A stretch of DNA of 64,000 nucleotides from Hydrogenovibrio kuenenii DSM 12350 (lineage in GTDB: Bacteria > Pseudomonadota > Gammaproteobacteria > Thiomicrospirales > Thiomicrospiraceae): positions 2,232,001-2,296,000 of the forward strand of contig NZ_JAGP01000001.1 in the NCBI RefSeq assembly GCF_000526715.1, read 5' to 3'. Shown here one piece after another: positions 9,793-18,937 of the stretch (positions are counted from its first letter, which is position 1; each line of letters starts with the position of its first letter). Both the position numbers and the translations under genes were made by a program. Under the pieces are notes generated by a model. It ran no database searches, was not told the origin of the DNA, and saw only the letters and a program-made list of their open reading frames with translations.

Positions 9793-10401
9793 ATGTCAAC
9801 ATTACTTAGAATTGATAGCAGCGCCTTAACCCAAGGCTCTAACTCAAAACACTTAGCTGAACAGTATCAAAAACAATGGCTAGCTACCCATCCGCAAGGA
9901 AATATCATCCACAGAGATTTGGCGATGCAGCCGCCTGAACACTTATCTGAAGCTATGATTGGTGCAATGTACACACCTGCTGAAAGCCGTTCTGTTGAAC
10001 AACAAGCGGCTTTATCTGATTCTGACCTATTCCTGAATGAAGTTAAACTGGCAGACACTTTACTGATCAGTATGCCTATGTACAACTTCGGCATACCCTC
10101 TTCATTAAAGGCGTACTTGGATCACATTATTCGTGTAGGAGAATCTTTTACTTATACGGAAGACGGCCCTAAAGGGCTACTGAAAAACAAAAACGCTGTG
10201 ATTATTTTGACATCTGGTGGAAATTATACGGAGTCACCATACAAGCAATTTGATCATGTAACGCCTTACTTGAAAACGGCTTTAGGCTTTATTGGTCTTG
10301 AAGATATAAAAGTGGTGATTGCGCCAAATATGGCAAAAGAGGAAACGGCAAGACAACAAGCGTTAAACAATGCTGAGGAGGATTTACTTAGCGCGGTATA
10401 A
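9793..10401 (+). CDS. azoR: FMN-dependent NADH-azoreductase
   Basis: A 202-residue flavodoxin-fold protein of the AzoR family, which uses FMN and NADH to reduce azo compounds and quinones in the cytoplasm. It has the N-terminal phosphate-binding segment RIDSSALTQGSNSKHL, the SMPMYNFGIPSSLKAYLD flavin loop near residues 96-113, and the ILTSGGNY segment. Length agrees with the family (about 200). AAGGA lies just before the ATG. It is a single-gene unit, and a 19-base palindrome upstream suggests specific regulation, perhaps by quinone or electrophile stress (inference). Confidence 0.9.
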   Translation: MSTLLRIDSSALTQGSNSKHLAEQYQKQWLATHPQGNIIHRDLAMQPPEHLSEAMIGAMYTPAESRSVEQQAALSDSDLFLNEVKLADTLLISMPMYNFGIPSSLKAYLDHIIRVGESFTYTEDGPKGLLKNKNAVIILTSGGNYTESPYKQFDHVTPYLKTALGFIGLEDIKVVIAPNMAKEETARQQALNNAEEDLLSAV

Positions 10402-10443
10402 ACCTATGCGTAATGCGAATAGTCATTAAATAAGACATTGCGC

Positions 10444-12012
10444 TCAACTGATAAGCGTTTTGAAACTTTCTGTTTCAATCATTTCTGACCAATAAACGCC
10501 TTGCCCATAAGCGCAACCCCATTGTTTTAAACTTTGGGCTTGCTGCTCAGAATGAACGCCACTGGCAATCATACAAGCATCCAAACTTTGTACCATTTGA
10601 ATAATGGCTTTCACCCATTGCTTTCCTTGTTCAGACTGCATCTGTTGATCCAACCAAACTGGGTCAAAACGAAACTCTTGAATAGACAACCCTGTTAAGA
10701 AATTCAAATCAAGAGGCTGAGGACCCACATCTGCTAGCGTTAATTGATAGCCTGCAGCTGTCAACTCTTGCAACAAAGGTTGCATCGTTAAACCTTCTTG
10801 CTGCAATCCTTTTAATGAAAAAGACAGCTGCAATTGATTTTTAGGTATGTCATAACGCGCAACCGTCTGTTCAAGCTTATTAAGAAGAGAGGCATTCCAT
10901 AAAGGTTTCATAATAGGTAATGTCACAACAAATTCTGGATCAAGCACTTGCCAATCTTTTAGATAATGACAAGCCGTGTCCAACAACCAATCTGCCGCCG
11001 ACTCTGCCCAAGGCATTTGTTCAAGTTGATCAGCCCACTCAATCGCTGAAAAACTTTCAAAAAATGAATTCTGCCATGCAATGGACAAACAGCCACCGAC
11101 AATGCGATTTTCTTTCAGATCAATTTGAGGCTGAACGCAGCTAATCAATTCATTGTTGTGCACAGCCATTTCCAAAGCTTCTCGAATATCTGATTCCCTT
11201 TGCTCTGCTAAAAAGTCTGGTGATGTTTCAGCATCTTCATAAAAACGAAACCGTTTTTTACCTAATTTTTTAGCGACATATAGAGCTTTATCAGCATTCT
11301 CTGACAACTCGGAAGTGATTCGGCCGTCATGAGGAAAACGACTGACACCGATGCTAGTAGAAATTTGGACTTCATGACCATCAAAATAATACAGGCGGGA
11401 AATCTCATTAATCATACGCTTACAGATGCTTTCGATGATTTCTCTGCTATCTTCAGAGTCCGTTAATAAAGCTACAAATTCATCGCCCCCCAAACGAGCC
11501 ACGACGTCATTTTCACGTAAAGAGGAGACCAAACGAGCCGCTGCAAGTCGAAGGAGTTCATCACCAACATGATGACCCAGAGTATCATTCACCTTTTTAA
11601 AACCATCGAGGTCCAAGAATAACAGAGTGAAGCTGGTTTCCGTTTCTGTCGCACGTTGCACCATCTGCTCCATAATGTCATGAAAATAACCACGATTTGG
11701 TAAATGCGTTAATGCATCAAAATGCGCTTTGCGATAAAGGTCTTCTGTTCGTGCTTTCACTTCTGCCTCAATCAGATTTTCAACATCTTGCTGACGCCCA
11801 GAAAATTTATAACGCAAGTCAGACAATAGGTGTTTAACATTCCCCATCTCCAATTTTGCTTGCAGTGAATCTTGATCATCTCGACCCAAACGACTCAACT
11901 GATCATGAGCCAAGCGACTTTCTTTTGTCAACCTTTCAAGAGATGCGTCGTTCAACTCGCTTGCATCGATTAAGGACACATCAGAAAAAGGAGTCATGTC
12001 ATCTTGTACCAT
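10444..12012 (-). CDS. GGDEF protein with a degenerate EAL domain
   Basis: A 522-residue cytoplasmic protein with three parts: an N-terminal helical region (about 1-95), a GGDEF domain with an intact GGDEF signature and an RxxD inhibitory site (REND) five residues before it, and a C-terminal EAL-like domain. The GGDEF part should make cyclic di-GMP. The EAL part keeps the fold (VQPQIDLKENRIVGG, LTLADVG, GVHSEQQA) but the EAL triad reads CLS, the DDFG-type aspartates read ADVG, and the catalytic lysine and late glutamate positions are replaced. It is therefore unlikely to be a phosphodiesterase. The ATG at 12012 with an upstream GGGAA is preferred to 12078. Confidence 0.88.
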   Translation of the reverse strand: MVQDDMTPFSDVSLIDASELNDASLERLTKESRLAHDQLSRLGRDDQDSLQAKLEMGNVKHLLSDLRYKFSGRQQDVENLIEAEVKARTEDLYRKAHFDALTHLPNRGYFHDIMEQMVQRATETETSFTLLFLDLDGFKKVNDTLGHHVGDELLRLAAARLVSSLRENDVVARLGGDEFVALLTDSEDSREIIESICKRMINEISRLYYFDGHEVQISTSIGVSRFPHDGRITSELSENADKALYVAKKLGKKRFRFYEDAETSPDFLAEQRESDIREALEMAVHNNELISCVQPQIDLKENRIVGGCLSIAWQNSFFESFSAIEWADQLEQMPWAESAADWLLDTACHYLKDWQVLDPEFVVTLPIMKPLWNASLLNKLEQTVARYDIPKNQLQLSFSLKGLQQEGLTMQPLLQELTAAGYQLTLADVGPQPLDLNFLTGLSIQEFRFDPVWLDQQMQSEQGKQWVKAIIQMVQSLDACMIASGVHSEQQAQSLKQWGCAYGQGVYWSEMIETESFKTLIS

Positions 12013-12232
12013 GTTAATTTCCCAAACTTCATATTTATAATTCTTTCGTCTAAAGCTGTTGACCAATACCTTTGTCATCCCGCTTTGACTATAATGGCTT
12101 CATTCGCCTGACTCAGAGTTTTATCATACCTTTATCCCGCAGCCTTATCTATTGATAAGAAAAGCAATATCTAAAACATCTGTAGTCAATTCTTTAACAG
12201 AATTTAATTTAATCAAAAGCAAAGGAAATGCC

Positions 12233-13438
12233 ATGTTTCAGGATTCCGATAATCACGAAGTCACTATCGGCACTAAATTTTCGCCTACTGCTACCAAAAT
12301 AATGCTGTGTGGTGCAGGAGAATTAGGTAAAGAAGTTGCAATAGAAGCACAGCGTTTTGGTATCGAAGTTATTGCGCTTGATCGCTATGAAAATGCACCC
12401 GCCATGCAGGTTGCTGATAAAAGCTACACCCTCAGTATGCTAGATGGTGATGCTTTAAAAGAAATCATTCTTAAAGAAAAACCTGACTTTATCGTCCCGG
12501 AAATTGAAGCCATTGCCACGGATACCTTGGCAGAACTTGAACAGCAAGGTTTTCATATTGTACCAACTGCTAAGGCAACACAATTGACGATGAATCGTGA
12601 AGGTATTCGTCGACTTGCCGCAGAAACACTGGAACTCAAAACCTCTCCCTACGCTTTTGCAGACAATAAAGAAGACTTTGTACAAGCGGTAAAAACGATT
12701 GGGATTCCTTGCGTGGTAAAACCAATTATGAGCTCTTCCGGTAAAGGACAAAGTGTCATCAAAAGCGCTGACGATATTAATCATGCTTGGGATTATGCTC
12801 AAGAAGGCGGTCGTGCTGGCAAAGGTAAGGTTATTGTCGAAGGCTTTGTCGACTTTGATTATGAGATTACATTACTTACTGTACGCCACATTGACGGCAC
12901 AAGCTTCTGCGAACCAATTGGGCATATACAAGAAGATGGGGATTATCGTCAATCCTGGCAACCGCATCCTATGACACCTAAAGCCCTAGATAATGCGCAA
13001 CATATTGCAAAAAACATTACCGACGCCTTAGGCGGCCGTGGACTATTTGGCGTAGAACTCTTTATTAAAGGTGATGATGTCATCTTTAGTGAAGTATCTC
13101 CCCGCCCGCATGACACTGGTCTGGTCACCTTAATCTCTCAAGACTTATCTGAGTTTGCACTCCATGTCCGCGCCATACTTGGTCTACCGATTCCAAACAT
13201 TGTTCAACATGGACCTTCGGCTTCAAGCGTGATTTTACCTACAGGCAATTCAACCCAAACCGCATTTGGAAACTTGCAGCAAGCCCTCTTGCAGCCAAAT
13301 ACTCAAATTAAACTATTTGGGAAACCTGAAATTGCGGGTAGACGACGCATGGGCGTTGCTCTGGCTAGAGGTGAAACCATCGAAGATGCTTTAGAAAAAG
13401 CAAAACAAGCTGCCCAAGCGGTAACCATCACCTTCTAA
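12233..13438 (+). CDS. purT: formate-dependent phosphoribosylglycinamide formyltransferase
   Basis: A 401-residue PurT, the ATP-grasp enzyme that formylates GAR directly from formate in purine synthesis. Seen are the N-terminal [20 protein letters not shown], the ATP-grasp loop [22 protein letters not shown], and the metal-binding [11 protein letters not shown] followed by a [10 protein letters not shown] segment. The ATG at 12233, preceded by AAAGGAAA, gives almost the usual length (392 in E. coli); the frame is open 81 bases further upstream. It is divergent from the GGDEF gene. Confidence 0.95.
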   Translation: MFQDSDNHEVTIGTKFSPTATKIMLCGAGELGKEVAIEAQRFGIEVIALDRYENAPAMQVADKSYTLSMLDGDALKEIILKEKPDFIVPEIEAIATDTLAELEQQGFHIVPTAKATQLTMNREGIRRLAAETLELKTSPYAFADNKEDFVQAVKTIGIPCVVKPIMSSSGKGQSVIKSADDINHAWDYAQEGGRAGKGKVIVEGFVDFDYEITLLTVRHIDGTSFCEPIGHIQEDGDYRQSWQPHPMTPKALDNAQHIAKNITDALGGRGLFGVELFIKGDDVIFSEVSPRPHDTGLVTLISQDLSEFALHVRAILGLPIPNIVQHGPSASSVILPTGNSTQTAFGNLQQALLQPNTQIKLFGKPEIAGRRRMGVALARGETIEDALEKAKQAAQAVTITF

Positions 13439-13448
13439 TCCCCTAATA

Positions 13449-13490
13449 CCCAGCCTGGCAGATTTTTGACTAAAAATGACCAAGCTGGGG
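13449..13490. repeat. dispersed repeat copy 3 (fullest copy, inverted arms)
   Basis: CCCAGCCTGGCAGATTTTT at 13449-13467, a short centre, then AAAAATGACCAAGCTGGGG ending at 13490. The two arms are imperfect inverted repeats. It starts 11 bases after the purT stop and could act as a transcript-end hairpin. A short open frame starting inside it (13476-13673) is not credible as a gene. Confidence 0.85.
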
Positions 13491-13643
13491 TTAATCACCA
13501 AAAAACACTCCGTCAAATTTCTGACGAACAGCAAGACTTGCCAGTTTTTTATCGTCAATTTTCCGCTTTACGGCAATTTTTTCCCATACTTAAAACCCTG
13601 TAAAAACATTGTGTTACCTGTGTTTCAGGCATTTTCGATCATT

Positions 13644-13660
13644 TTGGCACACTCAGTGCT
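13644..13660 (+). promoter_or_regulatory. sigma-54-type promoter of the FliS-like gene
   Basis: TTGGCAC (13644-13650), 5 bases, GTGCT (13656-13660). The invariant GG and GC dinucleotides are 10 bases apart as sigma-54 requires, and only one base differs from the common TTGGCAC-N5-TTGCT. The predicted start is near 13671, about 44 bases before the ATG of the next gene. Confidence 0.7.
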
Positions 13661-13714
13661 ATTCGACAGGTAAAGAAAAACTTTAAAAAATATTTACCAC
13701 AAAGGGAAATAGCC

Positions 13715-14149
13715 ATGACAACTAATTTAAATATGACAGCTGAAACTAAAGCTCCTTTGATTACCGACTACCAACGTGATGAACAAGCTGAAAAACACTT
13801 GGCAGAAAACCCAAGAAAAACCGTTTTACTACTTCTTCAAGGCGTTGTTGATAAAGGAAACTTGGCAAAAGTTTGCCACCAGTCCAGTGCTTTAGTTGAA
13901 AAAGGATTTCATCTAGGTCGAATGACTACGATTCTTGACGCGCTTCGTGACCGTCTAAGCATGACTGAACATACACCAATTGCATATGATTTAGAAGAAC
14001 TATATCATTATGCTGACAAAGCTATTCAAGAAGCTGTTTTTGAGAAAGATACTTTCTACTTAGACAGCGCGATCGAAATTCTTACTGAGCTACGAGATGC
14101 TTGGTTAGAAATGATGCATCAAACAGGTGAGCTAGGTGATCACGCTTAA
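13715..14149 (+). CDS. FliS-like flagellar export chaperone
   Basis: A 144-residue all-helical protein that resembles FliS, the chaperone that holds flagellin before export. The resemblance lies in NPRKTVLLLLQGVVDKGNLA near residue 33 (FliS: position of the LML-YEGA helix), the KAI/MTTILDALRDRLSM helix, the DLEELYHYADKAIQEA helix (FliS: LY-YM-RRL--AN), and the final LTELRDAWLEM. It is longer at the N-terminus than typical FliS (about 125-130). No other flagellar gene is in the window, but a sigma-54-type promoter precedes it, which fits flagellar control in gammaproteobacteria. It could also be a divergent paralogue with another client. Confidence 0.6.
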   Translation: MTTNLNMTAETKAPLITDYQRDEQAEKHLAENPRKTVLLLLQGVVDKGNLAKVCHQSSALVEKGFHLGRMTTILDALRDRLSMTEHTPIAYDLEELYHYADKAIQEAVFEKDTFYLDSAIEILTELRDAWLEMMHQTGELGDHA

Positions 14150-14224
14150 TTCTCCTTAGCTTATCTGATGCAACCAAGTTTGGCTTTCTTTCCTTTCAAA
14201 TTCGAAAGCTTTACTTACTCCCAA

Positions 14225-14253
14225 GGCCAGTTACTTTAACTGGTCTTTTTTTT
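14225..14253 (+). terminator. rho-independent terminator after the FliS-like gene
   Basis: GGCCAGTTA (14225-14233), CTT loop, TAACTGGTC (14237-14245), then eight T. It is a 9-bp stem with one G-T pair. Confidence 0.88.
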
Positions 14254-14315
14254 CATTCTCATTTAAGCTTAATCCGTTAGAATTAAATTTCAAATTCCTT
14301 ACAAATGGAAAAATC

Positions 14316-14876
14316 ATGAGCTTAAAAAATACAGAACACTCTTTCGGTTTAGTTTCACGTGCTAATCATTGGATATCCGCTTTTGCCTTTATTCTTGCAA
14401 TACTTACCGCCTTTATCGCTGAAGAATTTATGGCTAAAGGTGAAGCTAGAAGCAATGTATTTCAATTACATTTCTCTCTGGGAATCAGCTTATTTTTACT
14501 GATGATTCTTGGAATGATTTGGCTGAAAATTTCACCAAACCCTGCTGATATTGGTGAAAACCGCCTTGAAATCGTTCTCAGCCATATTGTAAAAGGCTTT
14601 TTATACCTATCCTTAATTGTGATGCCTATTTCCGGTTATATGATGGTCAGCGCAGGCGGGCATGATATTGGGTTCTTCAATCTATTTACGCTGCCAAATT
14701 TGGTTGGCGAAAACCCTGACATCAAAGCTATTGTCAAACCTTTACATGTTTACTCAGGATTCTTTATTACTTTTATACTGATGGTACATATCGCTGGTGC
14801 CTTAAAACACCATTTGGTTTACAAAGATAATGTTCTAAACCGCATGCTGGGACGAACACCTTCTCAGCCAGAATAA
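14316..14876 (+). CDS. cytochrome b561 family protein
   Basis: A 186-residue four-helix membrane cytochrome of the bacterial b561 (CybB/YceJ) type, which carries haem b and moves electrons between quinol and periplasmic or membrane partners. Candidate haem-ligand histidines are visible: His18 (RANHWISAF), His53 (QLHFSLGISL), His146 (KPLHVYSGFF) and His159 (MVHIAGALKHH). GYMMVSAGG matches the conserved loop between helices 3 and 4. It is preceded and followed by no co-directional partner closer than about 150 bases, so it is probably a single-gene unit. Confidence 0.85.
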   Translation: MSLKNTEHSFGLVSRANHWISAFAFILAILTAFIAEEFMAKGEARSNVFQLHFSLGISLFLLMILGMIWLKISPNPADIGENRLEIVLSHIVKGFLYLSLIVMPISGYMMVSAGGHDIGFFNLFTLPNLVGENPDIKAIVKPLHVYSGFFITFILMVHIAGALKHHLVYKDNVLNRMLGRTPSQPE

Positions 14877-14980
14877 CGCCAAATAAAAACCTAGAAATGC
14901 ATTTAGATAAGTTTAATAAGCTTTTGTTTTTCTAAAGTATTTATAAACTCTGTCGATATCATGAAGATCATAAGAAATAA

Positions 14981-15007
14981 TTAGCACTCTATTGACTTGA
15001 GTGCTAA
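14981..15007 (+). promoter_or_regulatory. CIRCE operator (HrcA site) upstream of rpoH
   Basis: TTAGCACTC (14981-14989), 9 bases, GAGTGCTAA (14999-15007). This is a perfect match to the CIRCE consensus recognised by the heat-shock repressor HrcA. It overlaps the rpoH promoter -35 region. Confidence 0.92.
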
Positions 15008-15019
15008 TTTCTGTATATT
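14992..15019 (+). promoter_or_regulatory. sigma-70 promoter of rpoH embedded in CIRCE
   Basis: TTGACT (14992-14997), 16-base spacer, TATATT (15014-15019). The -35 hexamer lies in the CIRCE spacer and the right CIRCE arm fills the promoter spacer, so HrcA binding should block RNA polymerase. Transcription should begin near 15026, which argues against an rpoH start at 15028. Confidence 0.75.
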
Positions 15020-15060
15020 AGTACCTAATGAAAAAGATGAATCAACAGGAGCAGGATTGT

Positions 15061-15915
15061 ATGACAAATCAAATGATTCCGTTAAGCGCTAGCCTTACTC
15101 CAGGACAAAACATCGAAAACTACTTGGTAACGGTTCGATCTCTGCCGCAATTGAATGCAGAGGAAGAGCATGCGCTTGCTGAAAAACTTTATTATCAAAA
15201 AGACCTAGACGCTGCTAGACAACTTATATTGTCTAGTCTTCGTTATGTTGTGCCGGTTGCACGCTCTTATAAAGGTTATGGCTTACCACTTGCTGACTTA
15301 GTACAAGAAGGCAATATCGGTTTAATGAAAGCCGTTAAACGCTTTAATCCAGAAGAAAACGTGCGTCTAATGACATTTGCAGTTCATTGGATTCGAGCTG
15401 AAATCAACGAATATGTCATTAAAAACTGGCGTATCGTAAAAACAGCAACAACTAAAGCACAACGCAAACTTTTCTTTAAGCTAAGAAGCACCAAAAAATC
15501 TTTGGAATGGTTTGGCGATAAAGATGCCGATGACGTAGCAACAGCATTAGGTGTAACCAGACGCGACGTGTTAGAAATGGAAACCCGTCTCTATGGTCAG
15601 GACTTACCTGTAGATATGAGCCCAGATGACTCGGAAGAATCTGGAAAGTCTTATCCTATTCTAGTTAGCCAAGAACCTGACCCTGAAACACAGTTGGTTA
15701 ATGAGTCTCAAAGCACTTATGAGCTAAACATGATGACATCAGCACTAGGTAACTTAGATGAACGTAGTCAAGATATTATCCGTAAACGCTGGCTAAATGA
15801 AGACAAAATGGGCTTGAAAGAATTGTCGGAAATTTACGGCGTTTCAATGGAACGTATCCGTCAAATTGAACAGCAAGCTTTATTAAAAATGCGTGCAAAT
15901 ATGCAAACTGCATAA
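15061..15915 (+). CDS. rpoH: heat-shock sigma factor sigma-32
   Basis: A 284-residue RpoH, the same length as the E. coli protein. It directs RNA polymerase to heat-shock promoters. Visible are region 2 (DLVQEGNIGLMKAVKRFNP and TFAVHWIRAEINEYVIKNWR), the RpoH box QRKLFFKLR at residues 134-142, region 3, and region 4 with LDERSQDIIRKRWL and a terminal helix-turn-helix ERIRQIEQQALLKMR. The ATG at 15061, preceded by AGGAG, is chosen over 15028 because the mapped-by-eye promoter would start transcription almost at 15028. An HrcA operator covers its promoter. Confidence 0.96.
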   Translation: MTNQMIPLSASLTPGQNIENYLVTVRSLPQLNAEEEHALAEKLYYQKDLDAARQLILSSLRYVVPVARSYKGYGLPLADLVQEGNIGLMKAVKRFNPEENVRLMTFAVHWIRAEINEYVIKNWRIVKTATTKAQRKLFFKLRSTKKSLEWFGDKDADDVATALGVTRRDVLEMETRLYGQDLPVDMSPDDSEESGKSYPILVSQEPDPETQLVNESQSTYELNMMTSALGNLDERSQDIIRKRWLNEDKMGLKELSEIYGVSMERIRQIEQQALLKMRANMQTA

Positions 15916-15940
15916 TACTTAATGTTCAACATAAAAACAA

Positions 15941-15967
15941 AAAGCCCCGAAACCGGGGCTTTTTTTA
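15941..15967 (+). terminator. rho-independent terminator of rpoH
   Basis: AGCCCCG (15943-15949), loop, CGGGGCT (15954-15960), followed by a run of T; A residues precede the stem, so it may also serve the opposite strand. Confidence 0.9.
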
Positions 15968-15990
15968 TAACTACGTTTTCACTTTACTGC

Positions 15991-16308
15991 TCATTTTAAA
16001 ACCAACAACAATGTCAAACCCACATCAGCAACCAATGTAAAAATAAAACCTAAACTCAGTAGCAATCCACGATAAACATGGCCTCGCCATTTTAAAACCA
16101 AAATAGCCATCAAGTTTGCTAAAACCATCAATGGCAACCCCCACATAAAAGCAATATTAAACTCATACGCGCCTGGCTTTAACGGATTAATATCGAAGAC
16201 AACCAGCAATGCTGGCAAAAACAACCAAAGCGCAATAATGCCAAATACCATGGACAACATAGACAAAAGGTTGATTACCCATAATGGCTTTATATTTTTA
16301 TTGGACAT
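15991..16308 (-). CDS. small membrane protein, function unknown
   Basis: A 105-residue protein with three hydrophobic segments (about residues 10-37, 53-72 and 79-104) and few charges. No family was recognised. The start at 16308 follows GGAGGG (reverse of CCTCC just upstream), a good ribosome-binding sequence. It lies 30 bases downstream of the mutarotase gene on the same strand, so it is probably the last gene of the aroK-aroB-mutarotase transcript. Confidence 0.6.
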   Translation of the reverse strand: MSNKNIKPLWVINLLSMLSMVFGIIALWLFLPALLVVFDINPLKPGAYEFNIAFMWGLPLMVLANLMAILVLKWRGHVYRGLLLSLGFIFTLVADVGLTLLLVLK

Positions 16309-16338
16309 TTCATCCCTCCAAACCTAATACCTAGCTTC

Positions 16339-17244
16339 TTACGAAAGCTTCTCAGCAAAAATAGTCATGCTGATAGCGTGCTTTGATTCACTTGGAACCA
16401 CAACCGCATTATCCAATACATTACCTGACTCAACACACAACATGGTTTGCCAAGCGTCATCACCCATATCGGAAAAGGCTTTCACGCCTTCTGCTCCAGG
16501 ATTCCATACGACACTGGATTGACTGTGATTCTTTTCAATCACAATACGGCGGTTCGCTCTCACATCATCAAAAGATACGGGGCTTGTTTGATCTAAATAA
16601 ACATTGTCCAAAGGTGGATCAATATGCACTGACCCTTGTTGACGAACTGGCACTGCATTGGTTAACTTATCCAGCAGAAGCGCGCTTGCCATCCCTTGAA
16701 CTTCAACACCAGTCGAATTAGAAACGGCGAAATAAGTATGAAAAGCTTCAGTGAAGCTCAAGTCATAGCCATTGAGGTTATGTGTTGTTAATGTCAAAGA
16801 CAGCTTTTCACCAATTTCTATACGCAAAGATAAATGAAAATCATGCGGCCAAACCTTTCGCGTAACATCATCGGAATCACAAGTTAGCACCAATTCTGTC
16901 GTGCCATTATCATGAGAATGTGCACTATCTAAGTGCCATACACGGTTACGAACAAAACCATGAGCAGGTAGCCCCTCTTCATCAGACTTACCAAACCAAG
17001 GCCAACAAATAGGAATACCACCTCGTACAGGCTTTTGCCCATCGTATATCGCCACATCCGACACCCAAAGCAAATCTTGCCCCGCAGAAGCCCCTTGTTT
17101 AGGTATAAAACTTAACACGCTAGCACCATGAGGCGTAATAACCGCTGTTGCGAAAGGGTTATCGACTTCGATCATCATAAGACGATCTTTCATCGAAAAA
17201 CTTACCCCTTCAGCATCAAATTGCTTACTCAGTGCGTCTGTCAT
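16339..17244 (-). CDS. D-hexose-6-phosphate mutarotase (YeaD-like aldose 1-epimerase family)
   Basis: A 301-residue galactose-mutarotase-fold protein of the YeaD group, which interconverts alpha and beta anomers of hexose 6-phosphates. Diagnostic segments are GGIPICWPWFG at residues 75-85, LPAHGFVRN with His95, SFTEAFHTYF with His169 and VESGN with Glu272; the two histidines and the glutamate occupy the expected catalytic positions. It lies 33 bases downstream of aroB on the same strand. The link between the mutarotase and shikimate genes seems only positional. Confidence 0.88.
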   Translation of the reverse strand: MTDALSKQFDAEGVSFSMKDRLMMIEVDNPFATAVITPHGASVLSFIPKQGASAGQDLLWVSDVAIYDGQKPVRGGIPICWPWFGKSDEEGLPAHGFVRNRVWHLDSAHSHDNGTTELVLTCDSDDVTRKVWPHDFHLSLRIEIGEKLSLTLTTHNLNGYDLSFTEAFHTYFAVSNSTGVEVQGMASALLLDKLTNAVPVRQQGSVHIDPPLDNVYLDQTSPVSFDDVRANRRIVIEKNHSQSSVVWNPGAEGVKAFSDMGDDAWQTMLCVESGNVLDNAVVVPSESKHAISMTIFAEKLS

Positions 17245-17277
17245 GTCATGCCTTTATTGATTCGTTTAACAGTGTTC

Positions 17278-18360
17278 TCAGCGCCATTCCGTGAGTGTTT
17301 GTTCAAGCAAGGTTTGCGAATAATCGCCAGTCACATAAGCCTGACCAATTTCTTTTAGCAAAACCAACCGAATCTTACCTGCATGAACCTTCTTATCACC
17401 CGCCATTAGGTCTAGAAAACGTTGATTAGACATTTCTTCAACACTTGGCGGCAAGGTCGGTAAGTTGGCGTGTTTAAAAATCGCTTCAATTCTATCTAGA
17501 TCACTTTGTGTCAGGTTGCCCATTAACTTCGAGAGATAAACCGCTTGCATCGACCCAGCGCTAACGCCTTCACCATGCAACCATTTGCCATACCCCATCC
17601 CTGCTTCAATAGCATGCCCAAAGGTATGACCTAGATTAAACAAAGCACGCATACCAGACTCTTTTTCATCTAGCGCAACGATTTTTGCTTTGTTTTGACA
17701 TGAGCGCTCAATCGCTTCTGTTAATGCTGCTGAGTCACGACCAATCAAATCATCCATATGCTGTTCAAGCCACTCAAAGAAAGGATAATCCGTAATTAAA
17801 CCGTACTTAATGACTTCCGCCAAACCTGCCGATAATTCTCTATCTTCAAGAGTGCTCAGGACATCCGTATCAATCACAACACATTCTGGTTGATGAAAGG
17901 CACCAATCATATTTTTACCAAAAGGATGATTAACCCCGGTTTTACCACCAACAGAAGAATCCACCTGAGACAACAGCGTGGTTGGAATCTGAATAAAGTT
18001 CACGCCTCGTTGATAAGATGCAGCCGCAAACCCCGTCATGTCACCGATAACACCACCACCTAAGGCAACAAAGGTACACTTTCGATCAAATCGATTAGCA
18101 ATAGCAACATCAAAAATTTTGTTAAGGATTTCAAGATTTTTGTACTCTTCACCATCCGGTAACACCGCAACGCGCACTTCATAATCTGCAAAAGTTTGTT
18201 CGACTTGCTCTAAATACAATGGCGCAACAGTCGTGTTAGTCACAATCAATACTTGATTACCCTGTACATAGGGACTAATCAACTCAGGATTGCTAATCAG
18301 ACTTTGACCGATAAAAATCGGGTAGCTTCTTTCTCCTAAATCGACATGTAATGTTTTCAA
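17278..18360 (-). CDS. aroB: 3-dehydroquinate synthase
   Basis: A 360-residue AroB, the second enzyme of the shikimate pathway, converting DAHP to 3-dehydroquinate with NAD and a divalent metal. Seen are [11 protein letters not shown], the NAD-binding [14 protein letters not shown] near residue 100, and [23 protein letters not shown] near residue 150. Metal ligands fit E in LAEVIKYG, H in [11 protein letters not shown] and H in LHGEGVS. It lies 52 bases downstream of aroK, the standard aroK-aroB order. The pilQ genes that often precede this pair are not present. Confidence 0.97.
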   Translation of the reverse strand: MKTLHVDLGERSYPIFIGQSLISNPELISPYVQGNQVLIVTNTTVAPLYLEQVEQTFADYEVRVAVLPDGEEYKNLEILNKIFDVAIANRFDRKCTFVALGGGVIGDMTGFAAASYQRGVNFIQIPTTLLSQVDSSVGGKTGVNHPFGKNMIGAFHQPECVVIDTDVLSTLEDRELSAGLAEVIKYGLITDYPFFEWLEQHMDDLIGRDSAALTEAIERSCQNKAKIVALDEKESGMRALFNLGHTFGHAIEAGMGYGKWLHGEGVSAGSMQAVYLSKLMGNLTQSDLDRIEAIFKHANLPTLPPSVEEMSNQRFLDLMAGDKKVHAGKIRLVLLKEIGQAYVTGDYSQTLLEQTLTEWR

Positions 18361-18412
18361 TATTTTGTCCTCAATTCTTTAACGCTATATGCTGGTACTT
18401 AAGATAGGCAAG

Positions 18413-18937
18413 TTAAACAAGGTGTTCTTCTTCTAGCTTGTCGACGATTTGTTTAACCACACGATGAACTGGCGTCTGCTCAGTTTCTATCACCAAATCC
18501 GCCACTTCCATATAGAGTGGATCACGTTTTTTCATTAAGTCTTCCAACACCTGTTCAGGGTTGTCGGTTTGTAACAATGGTCGATTGCGATCATGTTTTG
18601 TACGCTGCACCAAAGCATCAACCGATGATTTAAGATAAACAACAAAGCCACGTGAACGTAAGTGCTTACGATTTTCAGGATCTAAAACAGCGCCACCGCC
18701 AGTTGCCAATATAGTCTCAGTACGTTGGGTTAACTCATCAATAACACTGGCTTCCCGGGAACGAAATCCTTCTTCACCTTCGATGTCAAAAATCATCGGA
18801 ATGGTTGCGCCAGTTTTGGCTTCGATTTCATGGTCACTGTCCACAAAATCATAATGCAACTTTTCCGATAAAAAACGTCCTACTGTGGATTTCCCAACCC
18901 CCATTGGACCGATTAAAAAAATACTTTCTTTATGCAT
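18413..18937 (-). CDS. aroK: shikimate kinase
   Basis: A 174-residue shikimate kinase that phosphorylates shikimate at the 3-hydroxyl. It has the P-loop [12 protein letters not shown] at residues 10-21, the substrate-binding DSDHEIE and EGFRSRE segments, the Walker-B-like ATGGGAVL, and the LID arginines in RNRPLL. It leads a minus-strand transcript that continues with aroB, the mutarotase gene and perhaps the small membrane protein gene. It is divergent from gmk across 287 bases. Confidence 0.96.
   Translation of the reverse strand: MHKESIFLIGPMGVGKSTVGRFLSEKLHYDFVDSDHEIEAKTGATIPMIFDIEGEEGFRSREASVIDELTQRTETILATGGGAVLDPENRKHLRSRGFVVYLKSSVDALVQRTKHDRNRPLLQTDNPEQVLEDLMKKRDPLYMEVADLVIETEQTPVHRVVKQIVDKLEEEHLV

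Noticed and set aside
13476-13673. Open frame of 65 codons after purT
   Set aside because: Its start lies inside the dispersed repeat, there is no ribosome-binding site, and the codons cover the sigma-54-type promoter of the next gene; no protein-like features were seen.
14351-14366. GTTTCACGTG core resembling a parS site
   Set aside because: Five of 16 bases differ from the parS consensus, and it lies inside the cytochrome b561 gene; similar partial cores at 4296 and 42381 are weaker.
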